Shown here: in pieces, positions 16,430 to 24,410 of the stretch
Layout of the letters: each line of letters begins with the position of its first letter
How positions within the stretch are numbered: position 1 is the first letter of the stretch
From: Paenibacillus alba
GTDB lineage: Bacteria > Bacillota > Bacilli > Paenibacillales > NBRC-103111
DNA length: 47,202 nt
Direction of reading: 5' to 3'
Assembly (NCBI RefSeq): GCF_013204855.1
Contig: NZ_JABMKZ010000048.1
Location: 1 to 47,202, forward strand
Translations under genes and position numbers: made by a program
The notes under the pieces: generated by a model
Databases searched by the model: none
Told to the model about the DNA's origin: nothing
Seen by the model: only the letters and a program-made list of their open reading frames with translations

Positions 16430-16970
16430 GGGATACTGAGCGTGATGCTCGGGAGGGTGTGGAGATTTTGGGATTTTGGGAGTAGCTGAGGGGAGAGTAG
16501 GGGATTCGGGAGTAATGCTTGAGAGCGTCTTAGGTGGCGGTTAGGGAGTTTGAGAGTAATATGTGGTTTGCCTGAGGTGCAGGTTAAAGGATTTCGAGAA
16601 TAACTTTTGGGCTGCCTGAGGGGAGATTTGGGGAGTTCGAGAGTAGTGCTTGGGAGCGACTGAGGTGATGGTTAGGGAATTTCGAGAGTAATGGCAGGAT
16701 GTTCTTGAGGTGACGGGTAAAGGATTTTTGAGTAATGTTTGGGCTGCCTGAGGGGAAGATTTGGGGAGTTCGAGAGTAATGCTTGGGAGCGGCTGAGGTG
16801 GAGGTTAGGAATTTTGAGAGTAATGCTAGGGCTTGCCTAAGGTGAAGGTTGGGGGATTTCAAGAGTAATGTTTGAGGAGCGCTGGGTATTAGGGATTCTG
16901 AGAGTAACACTGTGGAGTAATTTGGATGAGTGATTAGGGGATGCCGAGTGAAATGCTTGTGGAGTTACCT
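16430..16970. repeat. Degenerate tandem array of about 44-bp G-rich units
   Basis: About ten to twelve imperfect units of roughly 44 bp follow each other. Most begin with CGAGAGTAATG or a close variant and contain a GCTGAGGTG-like middle and a GTTAGGGAATTT-like end. Similar units often alternate, suggesting an older dimeric repeat. The plus strand is strongly G-rich and C-poor. The minus-strand frame across it only mirrors the repeat and has no ribosome site. Confidence 0.75.
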
Positions 16971-17022
16971 TTATGAGCTCAGGGATATGGATGTGATGCT
17001 TGTGAGTTCCACAATAGGATGT

Positions 17023-17211
17023 CGAAAGGGAAGTACGGTACGCTATTTGCTCCAATAATGCCTGTTTCTATGCTCAGAGGGAACTAGGGTACGCTATTTC
17101 GGTGGTTTGCCCTATTTGAAGCACATATTTGAACAAATAGCGTATCGTAGTTCCGCCAATGTGGTTATTAGACCACTTTTGTCACAAATAAGGGATTGTA
17201 GTTCCCTTTCG
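17023..17211. repeat. Nested inverted repeats of a GGAACTA-CGCTATTTG element
   Basis: Four copies of a roughly 25-bp element are arranged as two forward (17023-17049 and 17077-17100) and two reversed (17134-17155 and 17185-17211). The forward form contains TACGCTATTT and the reversed form CAAATAGCGTA or CAAATAAGGGA. Outer copies A and D share GAAAGGGAA / TTCCCTTTC, and inner copies B and C pair similarly, so the block could fold as one long hairpin. Confidence 0.8.
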
Positions 17212-17259
17212 AGGTTGTTTGGTGGGAGGTTGTCGTAAGTTTAGGCTTGAAAAGGTGAG

Positions 17260-17377
17260 ACCGTAACCGTGAACCGTGAACCGTGAACCGTAAACCGTAA
17301 ACCGTGAACCAAAACCGTAATCGAAACCGAGACCGAGACCGAAACCGAGACCGAAACCAAAACCAAAACCCGCAAAA
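17260..17377. repeat. Short tandem repeats: ACCGTGA heptamers grading into GAAACC hexamers
   Basis: From 17260 the sequence runs through about seven heptamers of ACCGTGA or ACCGTAA, then about nine hexamers of GAAACC, GAGACC or AAAACC. It is nearly free of T in the second half on the plus strand. The 140 bases between it and pucC show no other signal than the ribosome site. Confidence 0.85.
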
Positions 17378-17517
17378 CCATAGACAGAAATTTCTTAATC
17401 ACTCTCCACTTAGGTGAGCTGAATGAGTAAACAAATAAGTTGCAAGCAAGCTGTGCTTAGCAGCTACGGCCAATAACTAATAACCAATGATCCGCAAAAA
17501 GCGAAGGAGGTGTGTTC

Positions 17518-18432
17518 ATGTCAGTTCCCTTGCATCAGCTGCCAGAGCAGCAGCCTTTGGTATGGCAGCCAACGAGCGTGGAGGAGGCTATACATCTTAA
17601 GCATCAATGGGGAGATGACGCGGTGCTGGTCTCAGGCGGTACTTGGCTCCGTACGCGTTGGGAAAATGGCGTTTCACCGCTCCCGCAGCATTTGATTAGC
17701 CTTGGACGCATTCCAGCTCTTTCTGGCTTAGCGATTGATGCCGGAGGGCTCATTCATATAGGGCCATCGCTTCATTTGGCTGATTTAATGGATAACGAGT
17801 TAATGAGAGCGAGATGTCGGCTTTTGGTGCAGGCTTGTGCTGAGATTGCAGCCCCTTCTGTGCGGAACTTAGCCTCTATTGGCGGAAATGTCGTGACGCG
17901 CACAGGTGATTTGATTCCGGCACTGCTCGTGCTGGATGCCTTGGTTATATGTTCGGATGGTCATAACGAGCGAAGAGTTTCTCTACAGGAGTGGCTAGAG
18001 GGGCCTGTGCAGTCTTCTTTTGAAGTGATGACGGGAATCACGGTACCAACGATTGAGCACAGAGATGAAGAACATACATTTGAATTTTATTTGAAAGTAG
18101 GACGAAGAGAAACGTTCACGCCCTCTGTTGTCACAGTTGCCGGGAAGTTGAGAATAGCACCTGATCGAACCATTCAAGGCATCGCGATAGCTGCGGGTGG
18201 AGGGAGCGCTGTGCCTGCGAGATTTAATGAACTGGAGGCTATTGCAATCGGCCAGCCTTTATCTAAGCAACTGCTGCAATGCCTGCACAAAGGTATATCG
18301 GAGGGCTTTAATGCCGTAGCCGATGATTATGCAGGTGTCGCTTATCGGAAACAAACTGCAGCTAATCTCATCGTTTCCGAATGCTATAAAATTTGGCGAA
18401 AAGGGGGCGGGGAGGATGCTCCTAAATCGTGA
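17518..18432 (+). CDS. pucC: Xanthine dehydrogenase FAD-binding subunit (PucC-like)
   Basis: A 304-residue CO dehydrogenase flavoprotein-type subunit. It carries VLVSGGTWLRTRW for the FAD pyrophosphate and the strong SVRNLASIGGNVVTRTGDL motif near residue 120. It passes electrons from the Fe-S subunit to FAD during hypoxanthine and xanthine oxidation. ATG 17518 has AAGGAGGTG six bases upstream; the ATG six bases before it is inside that site. It overlaps the Mo subunit gene by seventeen bases. Confidence 0.92.
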   Translation: MSVPLHQLPEQQPLVWQPTSVEEAIHLKHQWGDDAVLVSGGTWLRTRWENGVSPLPQHLISLGRIPALSGLAIDAGGLIHIGPSLHLADLMDNELMRARCRLLVQACAEIAAPSVRNLASIGGNVVTRTGDLIPALLVLDALVICSDGHNERRVSLQEWLEGPVQSSFEVMTGITVPTIEHRDEEHTFEFYLKVGRRETFTPSVVTVAGKLRIAPDRTIQGIAIAAGGGSAVPARFNELEAIAIGQPLSKQLLQCLHKGISEGFNAVADDYAGVAYRKQTAANLIVSECYKIWRKGGGEDAPKS

Positions 18433-20803
18433 AACGTATGCGAAAAGGTGGATTATCCGACCTGACGGCGAAGAGAAGGTAACGGGCAAGCTGCGTTATT
18501 TAACGGATTTGACAGCACCTGGCATGCTGTATGGAAAGGTCTTAAGAAGTCGCTACCCTCATGCCTGGATTCTGTCTATAGATACAAGCAAGGCCAAACA
18601 AACGCCGGGTGTGCGTGCTGTCGTGACTGCCGAGGATGTACCGGGCATGAATTTGTTCGGCATTGCTTTCCCCCATCAGCCCGTGTTCTGCCACGACCGT
18701 GTTCGTTACATTGGAGATGCTTTAGCTGCCGTAGCTGCGGATACAGAAGAAATCGCTGAGCATGCGCTTAGTTTGATTGAAGTTATGTACGAACCTTTGC
18801 CTGTGGTAGAAAATCCAGAAACAGCGTTAGATGAAGGTGTGTTGAAGCTGCATCCGGAAGGGAACCTGCTGCATCGCACAAGCCTTCAGCAGGGAGAGGC
18901 AGAAGCGGCATTTGCAGGATGTGCCTACATCGTAGAAGAGACGTACTTTACGCCTCGACAAATGCACACTTATATGGAAACAGAGGGTGGCTTGTTTATT
19001 CCGGAGGCGGATGGGAGGCTGACAGTATACTCACCAACGCAGCATGGCTACAAGGATCGGATGCAGCTGTCCCGAATTCTCGCGATGGAGGAGGAGCGTA
19101 TTCGGGTAATTTCCAGCCCGATTGGTGGTTCTTTTGGTGGGAAGGATGAGCTGAATGTGCAGCCTTTTGGTGCTTTGTTGGCGTTGACGACAGGTTCGCC
19201 GGTCAAGATGCATAACTCGCGCCGTGAATCTGTTATAGCCGGGATCAAGCGTCATCCCATGCGGATCAAGATGAAAACGGGGGTTGACGAAGCGGGTTAT
19301 TTGATAGCTCATCAAGTTAGTATTTTGGCGGATACAGGGGCTTATGCTACTTTGGGGCGTGAGGTTTTGAATTTTGCTACGGAGCATGCGATCGGACCCT
19401 ATAATATTCAGCATGTTGATGTGCAAGGCACAAGTGTATACACCAACAACGGGGTATCTGGTGAGTTTAGGGGGTTTGGCGGCAATCAGGTGATTTTTGC
19501 TGTGGAAAGCCAAATCGAGCGGTTGGCTGAGAAGCTTGGCATGGACGCTTGGGAGCTGCGCAAGCTGAACCTGCGTGCTCCAGGTGACCCAGGCCCGATG
19601 GGGCAGCAGATTGTGCAAACGGAGGGCGCCAGCCAAGTATGGAGCAAGGTGATGGAGTCGCCGCTCTGGGCGAAGCGAGAGAAAATGATGAAGCGGTTAG
19701 CAAGTCTGCAAGAGGAGAGGGACCTAGGGCAGGATGTTAAAGGGTTGAGCGATCTTCGAGAGGTGAATGGGAGTTGGGGGGAAGGCGAAACCCAAGACCC
19801 ATGGATCCGCCGGGGAATCGGCGCTGCCATGGTCATGCACGGCGCCGGGCTCGGCCTCGGCATCCCTGATCACTCCGGCGGCCGGCTCGAGCTCACGCCG
19901 GAGGGCAAGCTCCAAGCCTCCTTCGGCTTCGAGGAGTTCGGGCAAGGGCTTTACGCAGCACTGACGTTGATGCTGCAGGACAGCTTCGGCTGCGCCGCCG
20001 ATGACATTAGCATCGTCATCGGGGATACGGACCGCGTGCCGAGCAGCGGGTCCAGCACGGCCTCACGCGCCACCACGATGATGTGGCGCGCCCTGCAGCG
20101 GCTGAAGCCGCCGCTTGTGCAGACGCTGCTTCAGCAGGCGTCTGCACTGGCGGGCTTCGCAGCCGCAGAGCTGGCCACCGGCGCAGGCGGGATTCATCGC
20201 AAGGGCGATGAATCGGGCTTGCCGGTGGTGACGTATGCGCAGTTGGCGAAGGCTGCCGAGGCGGCAGCTAAGCCGATTCTGGCGCATACGGAATTCGACT
20301 ACCCGACGACGCCCGAAGGGCTGGTCGGGGCTCATTATTTGTACACCTACGCAGCGGTCATCGTTGAGGTGGAAGTGAACATGCTGACCGGACGAGTGAA
20401 GGTCATGCAGACCGATCATGTCATCGCTGCGGGATCTGTCATTAATCCGATGGGGTTTCTTGGACAGATCGAGGGCGGCAGCGGTATGGCCCTTGGTTTT
20501 ACGCTGACCGAGGATGCCATTATGAAAGAAAGCAAGTATGTACGCCACAATTTGGATACGTACTTGGTTCCAACGGTTAAGGATAGTCCACCGATTATTC
20601 GGGTAGATGTTATAGAAGACTTACCCGAAGGGGACACCTTCGGGCCACGGGGAGTCGGAGAAATCGGCTCCGTTGGGTTGGCTCCAGCGATTACCGCAGC
20701 GGTTCGGCAAGCAACCGGCATTTGGGTGAATCGATTGCCCATATCACCAGAAGACATCGTGCAGTCCATCGATTGGTTAGAAAGGGTGGAGGCCATTGAT
20801 TAA
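18416..20803 (+). CDS. pucD: Xanthine dehydrogenase molybdenum-binding subunit (PucD-like)
   Basis: A 795-residue molybdopterin subunit that oxidises xanthine to urate. Seen motifs are TGKLRYLTDL near the start, GGSFGGKDE, GEFRGFGGNQ, DHSGGRLELTPEGK and near the end the Mo-site GVGEIGSVGLAPAITAA containing the catalytic Glu region. B. subtilis PucD is about 745 residues. Part of the extra length is a charged insertion near residues 420-450 (around KRLASLQEERDLG). ATG 18416 is chosen as it gives the family N-terminus; in-frame starts from 18323 lie inside pucC without good sites. A block at about 19790-20230 is much richer in GC than the rest of the gene. Confidence 0.93.
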   Translation: MLLNRETYAKRWIIRPDGEEKVTGKLRYLTDLTAPGMLYGKVLRSRYPHAWILSIDTSKAKQTPGVRAVVTAEDVPGMNLFGIAFPHQPVFCHDRVRYIGDALAAVAADTEEIAEHALSLIEVMYEPLPVVENPETALDEGVLKLHPEGNLLHRTSLQQGEAEAAFAGCAYIVEETYFTPRQMHTYMETEGGLFIPEADGRLTVYSPTQHGYKDRMQLSRILAMEEERIRVISSPIGGSFGGKDELNVQPFGALLALTTGSPVKMHNSRRESVIAGIKRHPMRIKMKTGVDEAGYLIAHQVSILADTGAYATLGREVLNFATEHAIGPYNIQHVDVQGTSVYTNNGVSGEFRGFGGNQVIFAVESQIERLAEKLGMDAWELRKLNLRAPGDPGPMGQQIVQTEGASQVWSKVMESPLWAKREKMMKRLASLQEERDLGQDVKGLSDLREVNGSWGEGETQDPWIRRGIGAAMVMHGAGLGLGIPDHSGGRLELTPEGKLQASFGFEEFGQGLYAALTLMLQDSFGCAADDISIVIGDTDRVPSSGSSTASRATTMMWRALQRLKPPLVQTLLQQASALAGFAAAELATGAGGIHRKGDESGLPVVTYAQLAKAAEAAAKPILAHTEFDYPTTPEGLVGAHYLYTYAAVIVEVEVNMLTGRVKVMQTDHVIAAGSVINPMGFLGQIEGGSGMALGFTLTEDAIMKESKYVRHNLDTYLVPTVKDSPPIIRVDVIEDLPEGDTFGPRGVGEIGSVGLAPAITAAVRQATGIWVNRLPISPEDIVQSIDWLERVEAID

Positions 20804-21281
20804 TACAACTTATGTGTTGGAGTGTTCCATAAACGGCAAAGCAGTAGCGATACCCGTACCCGCAGCCAAACGGATGTCTGACATTTTGCGTGATGACCTC
20901 CTTTTAACAGGGACCAAGGTGTCATGTGAAATTGGACGCTGTGGCGCCTGTATGGTACTGCTGGATGGCAAGCCAGTGAACTCCTGTCTGCTCATGGCCT
21001 ACCAAGCGGCTGGCAAGAAGATCACAACCATCGAGGGGATATCCGAAGGAGAGGGTCTACATCCAATCCAACAAGCGATGCTGGAGGAGGGAGGGTTGCA
21101 GTGCGGCTATTGCACCGCAGGGATGGTCGTTACGCTCACAGCCTTATGGGAGAAGAATCCTGCGCCGAATAGGGCAGAGGCAGAACAAGCATTGTGCGGG
21201 AATATATGCCGATGCACGGGTTATGAAGGTATTTTCAGAGCTGTAGAAAGATGTGGGTTGTCGATAAAAAGAGAGGGGTAG
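20796..21281 (+). CDS. pucE: Xanthine dehydrogenase 2Fe-2S subunit (PucE-like)
   Basis: A 161-residue protein with two [2Fe-2S] clusters. The plant-type ferredoxin motif is CEIGRCGACMVLLDGKPVNSC, written here with all four expected cysteines, and the second cluster uses QCGYCTAGM and CGNICRCTGYEGI. It relays electrons between the Mo and FAD subunits. The start is TTG 20796, just after GGTGGAGG, overlapping the end of pucD by eight bases. The order FAD, Mo, Fe-S matches pucC-D-E of B. subtilis. Confidence 0.94.
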   Translation: MINTTYVLECSINGKAVAIPVPAAKRMSDILRDDLLLTGTKVSCEIGRCGACMVLLDGKPVNSCLLMAYQAAGKKITTIEGISEGEGLHPIQQAMLEEGGLQCGYCTAGMVVTLTALWEKNPAPNRAEAEQALCGNICRCTGYEGIFRAVERCGLSIKREG

Positions 21282-21289
21282 AAGCCATT

Positions 21290-22435
21290 ATGCCAAAAAA
21301 ACTGACGCTTGTTCTAACTGCAATCTTCCTTATGATCATGACTGCGTGCTCTGCCAAATCGACGGATACGAGTGTTGCAACAACACCGGGAAGCTCACCC
21401 GCTGCGGCACAAGCAATAACAGCAACCCCGCAAGCGGATAAAAAATTGCCCAAAGTCGCCTTTGTCTATATCGGTGTTCCCGGGGATGGTGGCTGGACGT
21501 ATGAACACGATCAAGGTCGTATCATGCTAGAGAAAGAGCTGGGCATTAAAGCCACTACGGTTGAGAATATTCCGGAAGGTCCGGACGCAGAGCGGGTATT
21601 TGAGGAGCTGGCTCAGAAGAATGACATTGTATTCGGCACCTCTTTTGGTTACATGGATGCGATGGTCAATGTTGCTTCCAAACATCCCAATGTGAAATTT
21701 CTACATGCAACAGGTTACAAAACGTCCCCTAATTTGGGAACTTACATGGGGCGCGAATACCAAAGTGCCTACCTCGTAGGCATGGCAGCCGGCAAAATGA
21801 CCAAAAACAATCACCTGGGCTATGTGGGCGCATTCCCGATTCCCGAAGTTATTTACACAATTAATGCTTTTACCCTTGGCGCACAAAGCGTGAATCCGGA
21901 TATCGATGTATCCGTTGTTTGGAGCAACACGTGGTTTGATCCAGCAACAGAGAAACAAGCAGCGATTTCTTTGCTCGACAAAGGCGTGGATGTGTTGGCG
22001 GCTTATCAGGATTCACCTGCCAGTATTCAAGCGGCTGCGGAGCGTAAAGTTTGGGGAATCGGCAATGACTCCGATATGAACAGATTTGCGCCAGAAACCT
22101 ACATTTCGAATCCGAAATGGAACTGGGGACCTTATTATGTGAAAACGGTGAAAAGCATCATGGACGGCACATGGAAGTCAGAGGCCTATTTTGGAAGTAT
22201 GAAAGAGGGAATTACAGACATTGCGCCTCTAGGTAAAAATGTGCCAGCGGATGTCAAAGCGCTCGTTGAGAAGAAAAAGCAAGACATTTTGGCAGGAACC
22301 TTCGAGGTGTTCCAAGGTCCGCTTATTGATCAAGATGGGAAAGTCCGCTACGAGCAAGGGAAAAAGATGACAGATGAAGAGATTTTAGGCACAACATGGT
22401 TTGTTAAGGGGATTAAGGGTGTCATTCCGAAATAA
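21290..22435 (+). CDS. BMP family nucleoside/purine-binding lipoprotein
   Basis: This 381-residue lipoprotein resembles PnrA/BmpA and NupN, the binding components of purine nucleoside ABC importers. The signal peptide ends with the lipobox MTAC near residue 17. The mature domain has VAFVYIGVPGDGGWTYEHDQGR, close to the BMP family opening, followed by GTSFGYMDAM and GREYQSAYLVGMAAGKMTK. It should feed the ATPase and permeases encoded at 2124-5750, which have no binding protein of their own. ATG 21290 follows GAGAGGGG. It follows pucE by eight bases, so uptake and oxidation are co-expressed. Confidence 0.92.
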   Translation: MPKKLTLVLTAIFLMIMTACSAKSTDTSVATTPGSSPAAAQAITATPQADKKLPKVAFVYIGVPGDGGWTYEHDQGRIMLEKELGIKATTVENIPEGPDAERVFEELAQKNDIVFGTSFGYMDAMVNVASKHPNVKFLHATGYKTSPNLGTYMGREYQSAYLVGMAAGKMTKNNHLGYVGAFPIPEVIYTINAFTLGAQSVNPDIDVSVVWSNTWFDPATEKQAAISLLDKGVDVLAAYQDSPASIQAAAERKVWGIGNDSDMNRFAPETYISNPKWNWGPYYVKTVKSIMDGTWKSEAYFGSMKEGITDIAPLGKNVPADVKALVEKKKQDILAGTFEVFQGPLIDQDGKVRYEQGKKMTDEEILGTTWFVKGIKGVIPK

Positions 22436-22455
22436 GTGAAAAAGGGGAGAGGGCG

Positions 22456-23433
22456 ATGACGATACAAGATATGGCATTGCTTAGCGAGTGGCATCCCGTG
22501 TTGTTGTCGTCAGCACTTAGGGATGAACCGGTTCCTGTCACGATATTAGGTGAAAAAGCAGCCGTTTTCCGCACCTCGCAAGGCGTCCACGCGTTCAAAG
22601 ATCTGTGCATTCACAGGGGCGTGCCGCTTTCGTTAGGCAAAGTGAAGGGTGATGAGCTTGTATGTGCTTATCACGGATGGTCTTACAATGGCTGCGGTAC
22701 CTGTACGCGAATTCCGTCTTTGCCTGCGGATCGCGCGATTCCGACGAAAGCCAAAGCATTCGTGTATGGCTGTGTGGAAGCTCACGGATTCATCTGGGTA
22801 TGTCTGGGGATTCCGCAAAGTCCGCTGCCGAAGGTGAGCAGTTTCATTCCTGATGGTTTTAAGGAAGTGCTCATGGGGCCATATACCTTGCAAGCAGCAG
22901 GGCCGCGCATTATCGAGAATTTCCTGGATGTATCCCATCTCATGTTCGTGCATGAAGGCTTGCTGGGCGATAGCGAGTTTGCTGAAATAGGGGATTATCA
23001 AGTTAATGAGGAAAATGGTGTTCTCACCTCGGACGAAATCGTGGTGTATCAACCTGATCCCGATGGCACGGGGCGCGGTGTACATAGCCGATATGTATAC
23101 GAAGTATTCGGTCCGCTCTGTGTCGCGTTTACCAAAAGAGATCAAGGTACGGATCACATCTTCCGGTTGTTCCTGATGGTGCTGCCGGTGACGGAGCAGA
23201 TGAGCAAGGCTTTCATGCTGAAGCAGAGGAACTATGCTTACGAGGAGTCGGATGAGATTTTCGTCAAATTTCAAGATCTGCTCATCGAGCAAGATCGGGT
23301 TATGGTCGAGAATCAAAAGCCTGAGCTGCTGCCTCTGGATCTGCAAGCGGAGCTGCATTTGAACACGGACCGCTTGAGCATTGCATATCGTAAACGGCTT
23401 CGAGAGCTAGGCGTTAGCTTCGGAACGGCTTAA
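22456..23433 (+). CDS. Rieske 2Fe-2S oxygenase large subunit, possibly purine-related
   Basis: A 325-residue Rieske non-heme iron oxygenase. The cluster ligands are CIHRGVPLS and CAYHGWSYNG (CxH and CxxH) near residues 50-75. The mononuclear iron site is suggested by NFLDVSHLMFVHEG near residue 155 with two histidines. It is last in the xanthine dehydrogenase operon, 20 bases after the BMP lipoprotein, with GGGGAGAGGG before the ATG. HpxD of Klebsiella, a Rieske protein that oxidises hypoxanthine, is a precedent for such an enzyme in purine use. That function here is inference. No reductase gene is nearby, so electrons must come from elsewhere. Confidence 0.88.
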   Translation: MTIQDMALLSEWHPVLLSSALRDEPVPVTILGEKAAVFRTSQGVHAFKDLCIHRGVPLSLGKVKGDELVCAYHGWSYNGCGTCTRIPSLPADRAIPTKAKAFVYGCVEAHGFIWVCLGIPQSPLPKVSSFIPDGFKEVLMGPYTLQAAGPRIIENFLDVSHLMFVHEGLLGDSEFAEIGDYQVNEENGVLTSDEIVVYQPDPDGTGRGVHSRYVYEVFGPLCVAFTKRDQGTDHIFRLFLMVLPVTEQMSKAFMLKQRNYAYEESDEIFVKFQDLLIEQDRVMVENQKPELLPLDLQAELHLNTDRLSIAYRKRLRELGVSFGTA

Positions 23434-23435
23434 TA

Positions 23436-23503
23436 AATAAAGACGCTGTGGCGTGTGAGCGAGAAGAGAACTTTTTCGCTTATACGGAAGCAGCGTCTTT
23501 ATT
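23436..23503. terminator. Bidirectional terminator between the Rieske gene and sda
   Basis: AATAAAGACGCTG and CAGCGTCTTTATT pair perfectly, with an inner smaller hairpin (GAGCGAGAA/TTTTTCGCTT). A and T runs on both sides suit both convergent operons. The right arm overlaps the stop codon of sda. Confidence 0.8.
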
Positions 23504-23675
23504 CACGTTCCCCCTCTCTGAGGGTACAGGGGGGCAGCTTGTCTATGTTGATGTTCCTTTTTTTGATTTCGATAAGAAGGAGTTGTATGAATTCCTTCTC
23601 TAATTTTAAATCAATAGAGCTGAAATAGGCATCTATCAGCCTTTGACTGCTAAGCGATTTCATCATGGTCCTCAT
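23499..23675 (-). CDS. sda: Sporulation histidine kinase inhibitor Sda homologue
   Basis: A small protein of 54-58 residues that common length cut-offs miss. From the third Met it reads MKSLSSQRLIDAYFSSIDLK, then a helix ending in FIQLLLIEIKKR. B. subtilis Sda (46 residues) has the same pattern: LS..LI..YF near the start, L...FI.L in the middle and EIK.R near the end, matching its helical hairpin. Sda blocks KinA autophosphorylation when replication is disturbed. Starts are possible at 23675, 23666 or 23663; GAGG lies before the latter two. It sits 12 bases downstream of the unknown gene at 23688 and may share its transcript. Residues after KLPPC extend beyond the usual Sda end. Confidence 0.82.
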   Translation of the reverse strand: MRTMMKSLSSQRLIDAYFSSIDLKLEKEFIQLLLIEIKKRNINIDKLPPCTLREGERE

Positions 23676-23687
23676 ACATTTCCTACG

Positions 23688-24125
23688 TTATTTTCGTTTT
23701 CTGCTATTTTTAAGCAGCGTCATTCTTCGGGAATGCCGCAACCAAGAGTAGTACGTTTTTAAATCACGCAATTCCATTGTCTCCGACATTCGTCCAAGAA
23801 ACGTAATGACGATCATTTTATGTAAAGGGTTGCCTATAAGATCCGATTCCGTTTCATCTACCGTAAATTGCACAACCATAAGCAGATCATCATCAATCAC
23901 ATAGACTTCTTCCTCATTTCGATAGTAAGATGCGATGTTGCCGTTCTTGAGCTTATTCCATAAGAAAGAGCAGATTTCTTCAAGTTTGGTATTTTCGTTC
24001 CCAATACGACTGCACCAGCGGCTATGCGCATGATGGGTGATGACGATATCTACAATTTTCTTGTCAGCTAGTTCGATGTAAAAGGGATCGTAGGTATTCC
24101 AACGGCTCATTGTTTTATCTTTCAT
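23688..24125 (-). CDS. Protein of unknown function, 145 residues
   Basis: I do not recognise this protein. ATG 24125 is preceded by AGAGGAG at eight bases; a TTG nine codons upstream has no such site. It is rich in predicted beta strands and has a block VDIVITHHAHSRWCSRIG, in which His-Ala-x-x-Arg is followed by a second Arg four residues later. Two further strands, EEVYVIDDDLLMVVQF and KMIVITFLGR, follow, and the C-terminus is very basic (SRRMTLLKNSRKRK). That layout superficially resembles small RelE or BrnT-like folds, but this is only an impression. It lies directly upstream of sda in the same direction. Confidence 0.7.
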   Translation of the reverse strand: MKDKTMSRWNTYDPFYIELADKKIVDIVITHHAHSRWCSRIGNENTKLEEICSFLWNKLKNGNIASYYRNEEEVYVIDDDLLMVVQFTVDETESDLIGNPLHKMIVITFLGRMSETMELRDLKTYYSWLRHSRRMTLLKNSRKRK

Positions 24126-24243
24126 ACCCAGAACTCCTCTCTGCTCAACCAAAGATGTTAAAAAATTTCCATATTTATACTAATTATCATAATGTTAACT
24201 CGCTTTGGAGACATCACAAATCTGAAAGGGTTGAATGCAAATA

Positions 24244-24263
24244 TTTTGCATGATCATGCAAAA
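24244..24263. repeat. Perfect 20-bp palindrome, candidate operator
   Basis: TTTTGCATGATCATGCAAAA is a perfect palindrome. Just to its left, 24235-24251 reads ATGCAAATATTTTGCAT, a second near-palindrome that shares half of it. They lie between two divergent genes, about 130 bases upstream of the Rpn promoter, and could be a regulator site. Confidence 0.6.
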
Positions 24264-24376
24264 GGTGAAAATATTATTGCATTTGTTTGCAAGTGGATGG
24301 AAGGATCTTGTAAAATGCTAAATTTTGCATTCAGTAGTAAATTGTGAATGTGTCAGGTTTTGACTGGTGCCAAATA

Positions 24377-24385
24377 TGATATACT
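24377..24385 (+). promoter_or_regulatory. Extended -10 promoter of the first Rpn gene
   Basis: TGATATACT is an extended -10 (TG-n-TATACT) 26 bases before the ATG. A TTGACT lies upstream but with only 14 bases of spacing. The second Rpn locus also has an extended -10 of TGATATAAT form. Confidence 0.5.
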
Positions 24386-24410
24386 GAAACTGGAAGGATG
24401 GCGATTAACG

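Larger units (their letters stand above)
24126..24410. other. AT-rich divergent region between the unknown gene and the first Rpn gene
   Basis: The region is rich in TGCAA/TTGCA words and holds the 20-bp palindrome at 24244-24263 and an extended -10 at 24377-24385, listed separately. No further gene is seen. Confidence 0.6.

Noticed and set aside
16584..16910. 108-residue minus-strand frame with repetitive Ser-Pro-Asn text
   Set aside because: It only mirrors the 44-bp degenerate repeats, has no ribosome site and no recognisable domain.
17260..17377. Telomere- or origin-like repeat
   Set aside because: The repeats do resemble simple arrays, but no DnaA boxes, replication gene or AT-rich unwinding region is close by.
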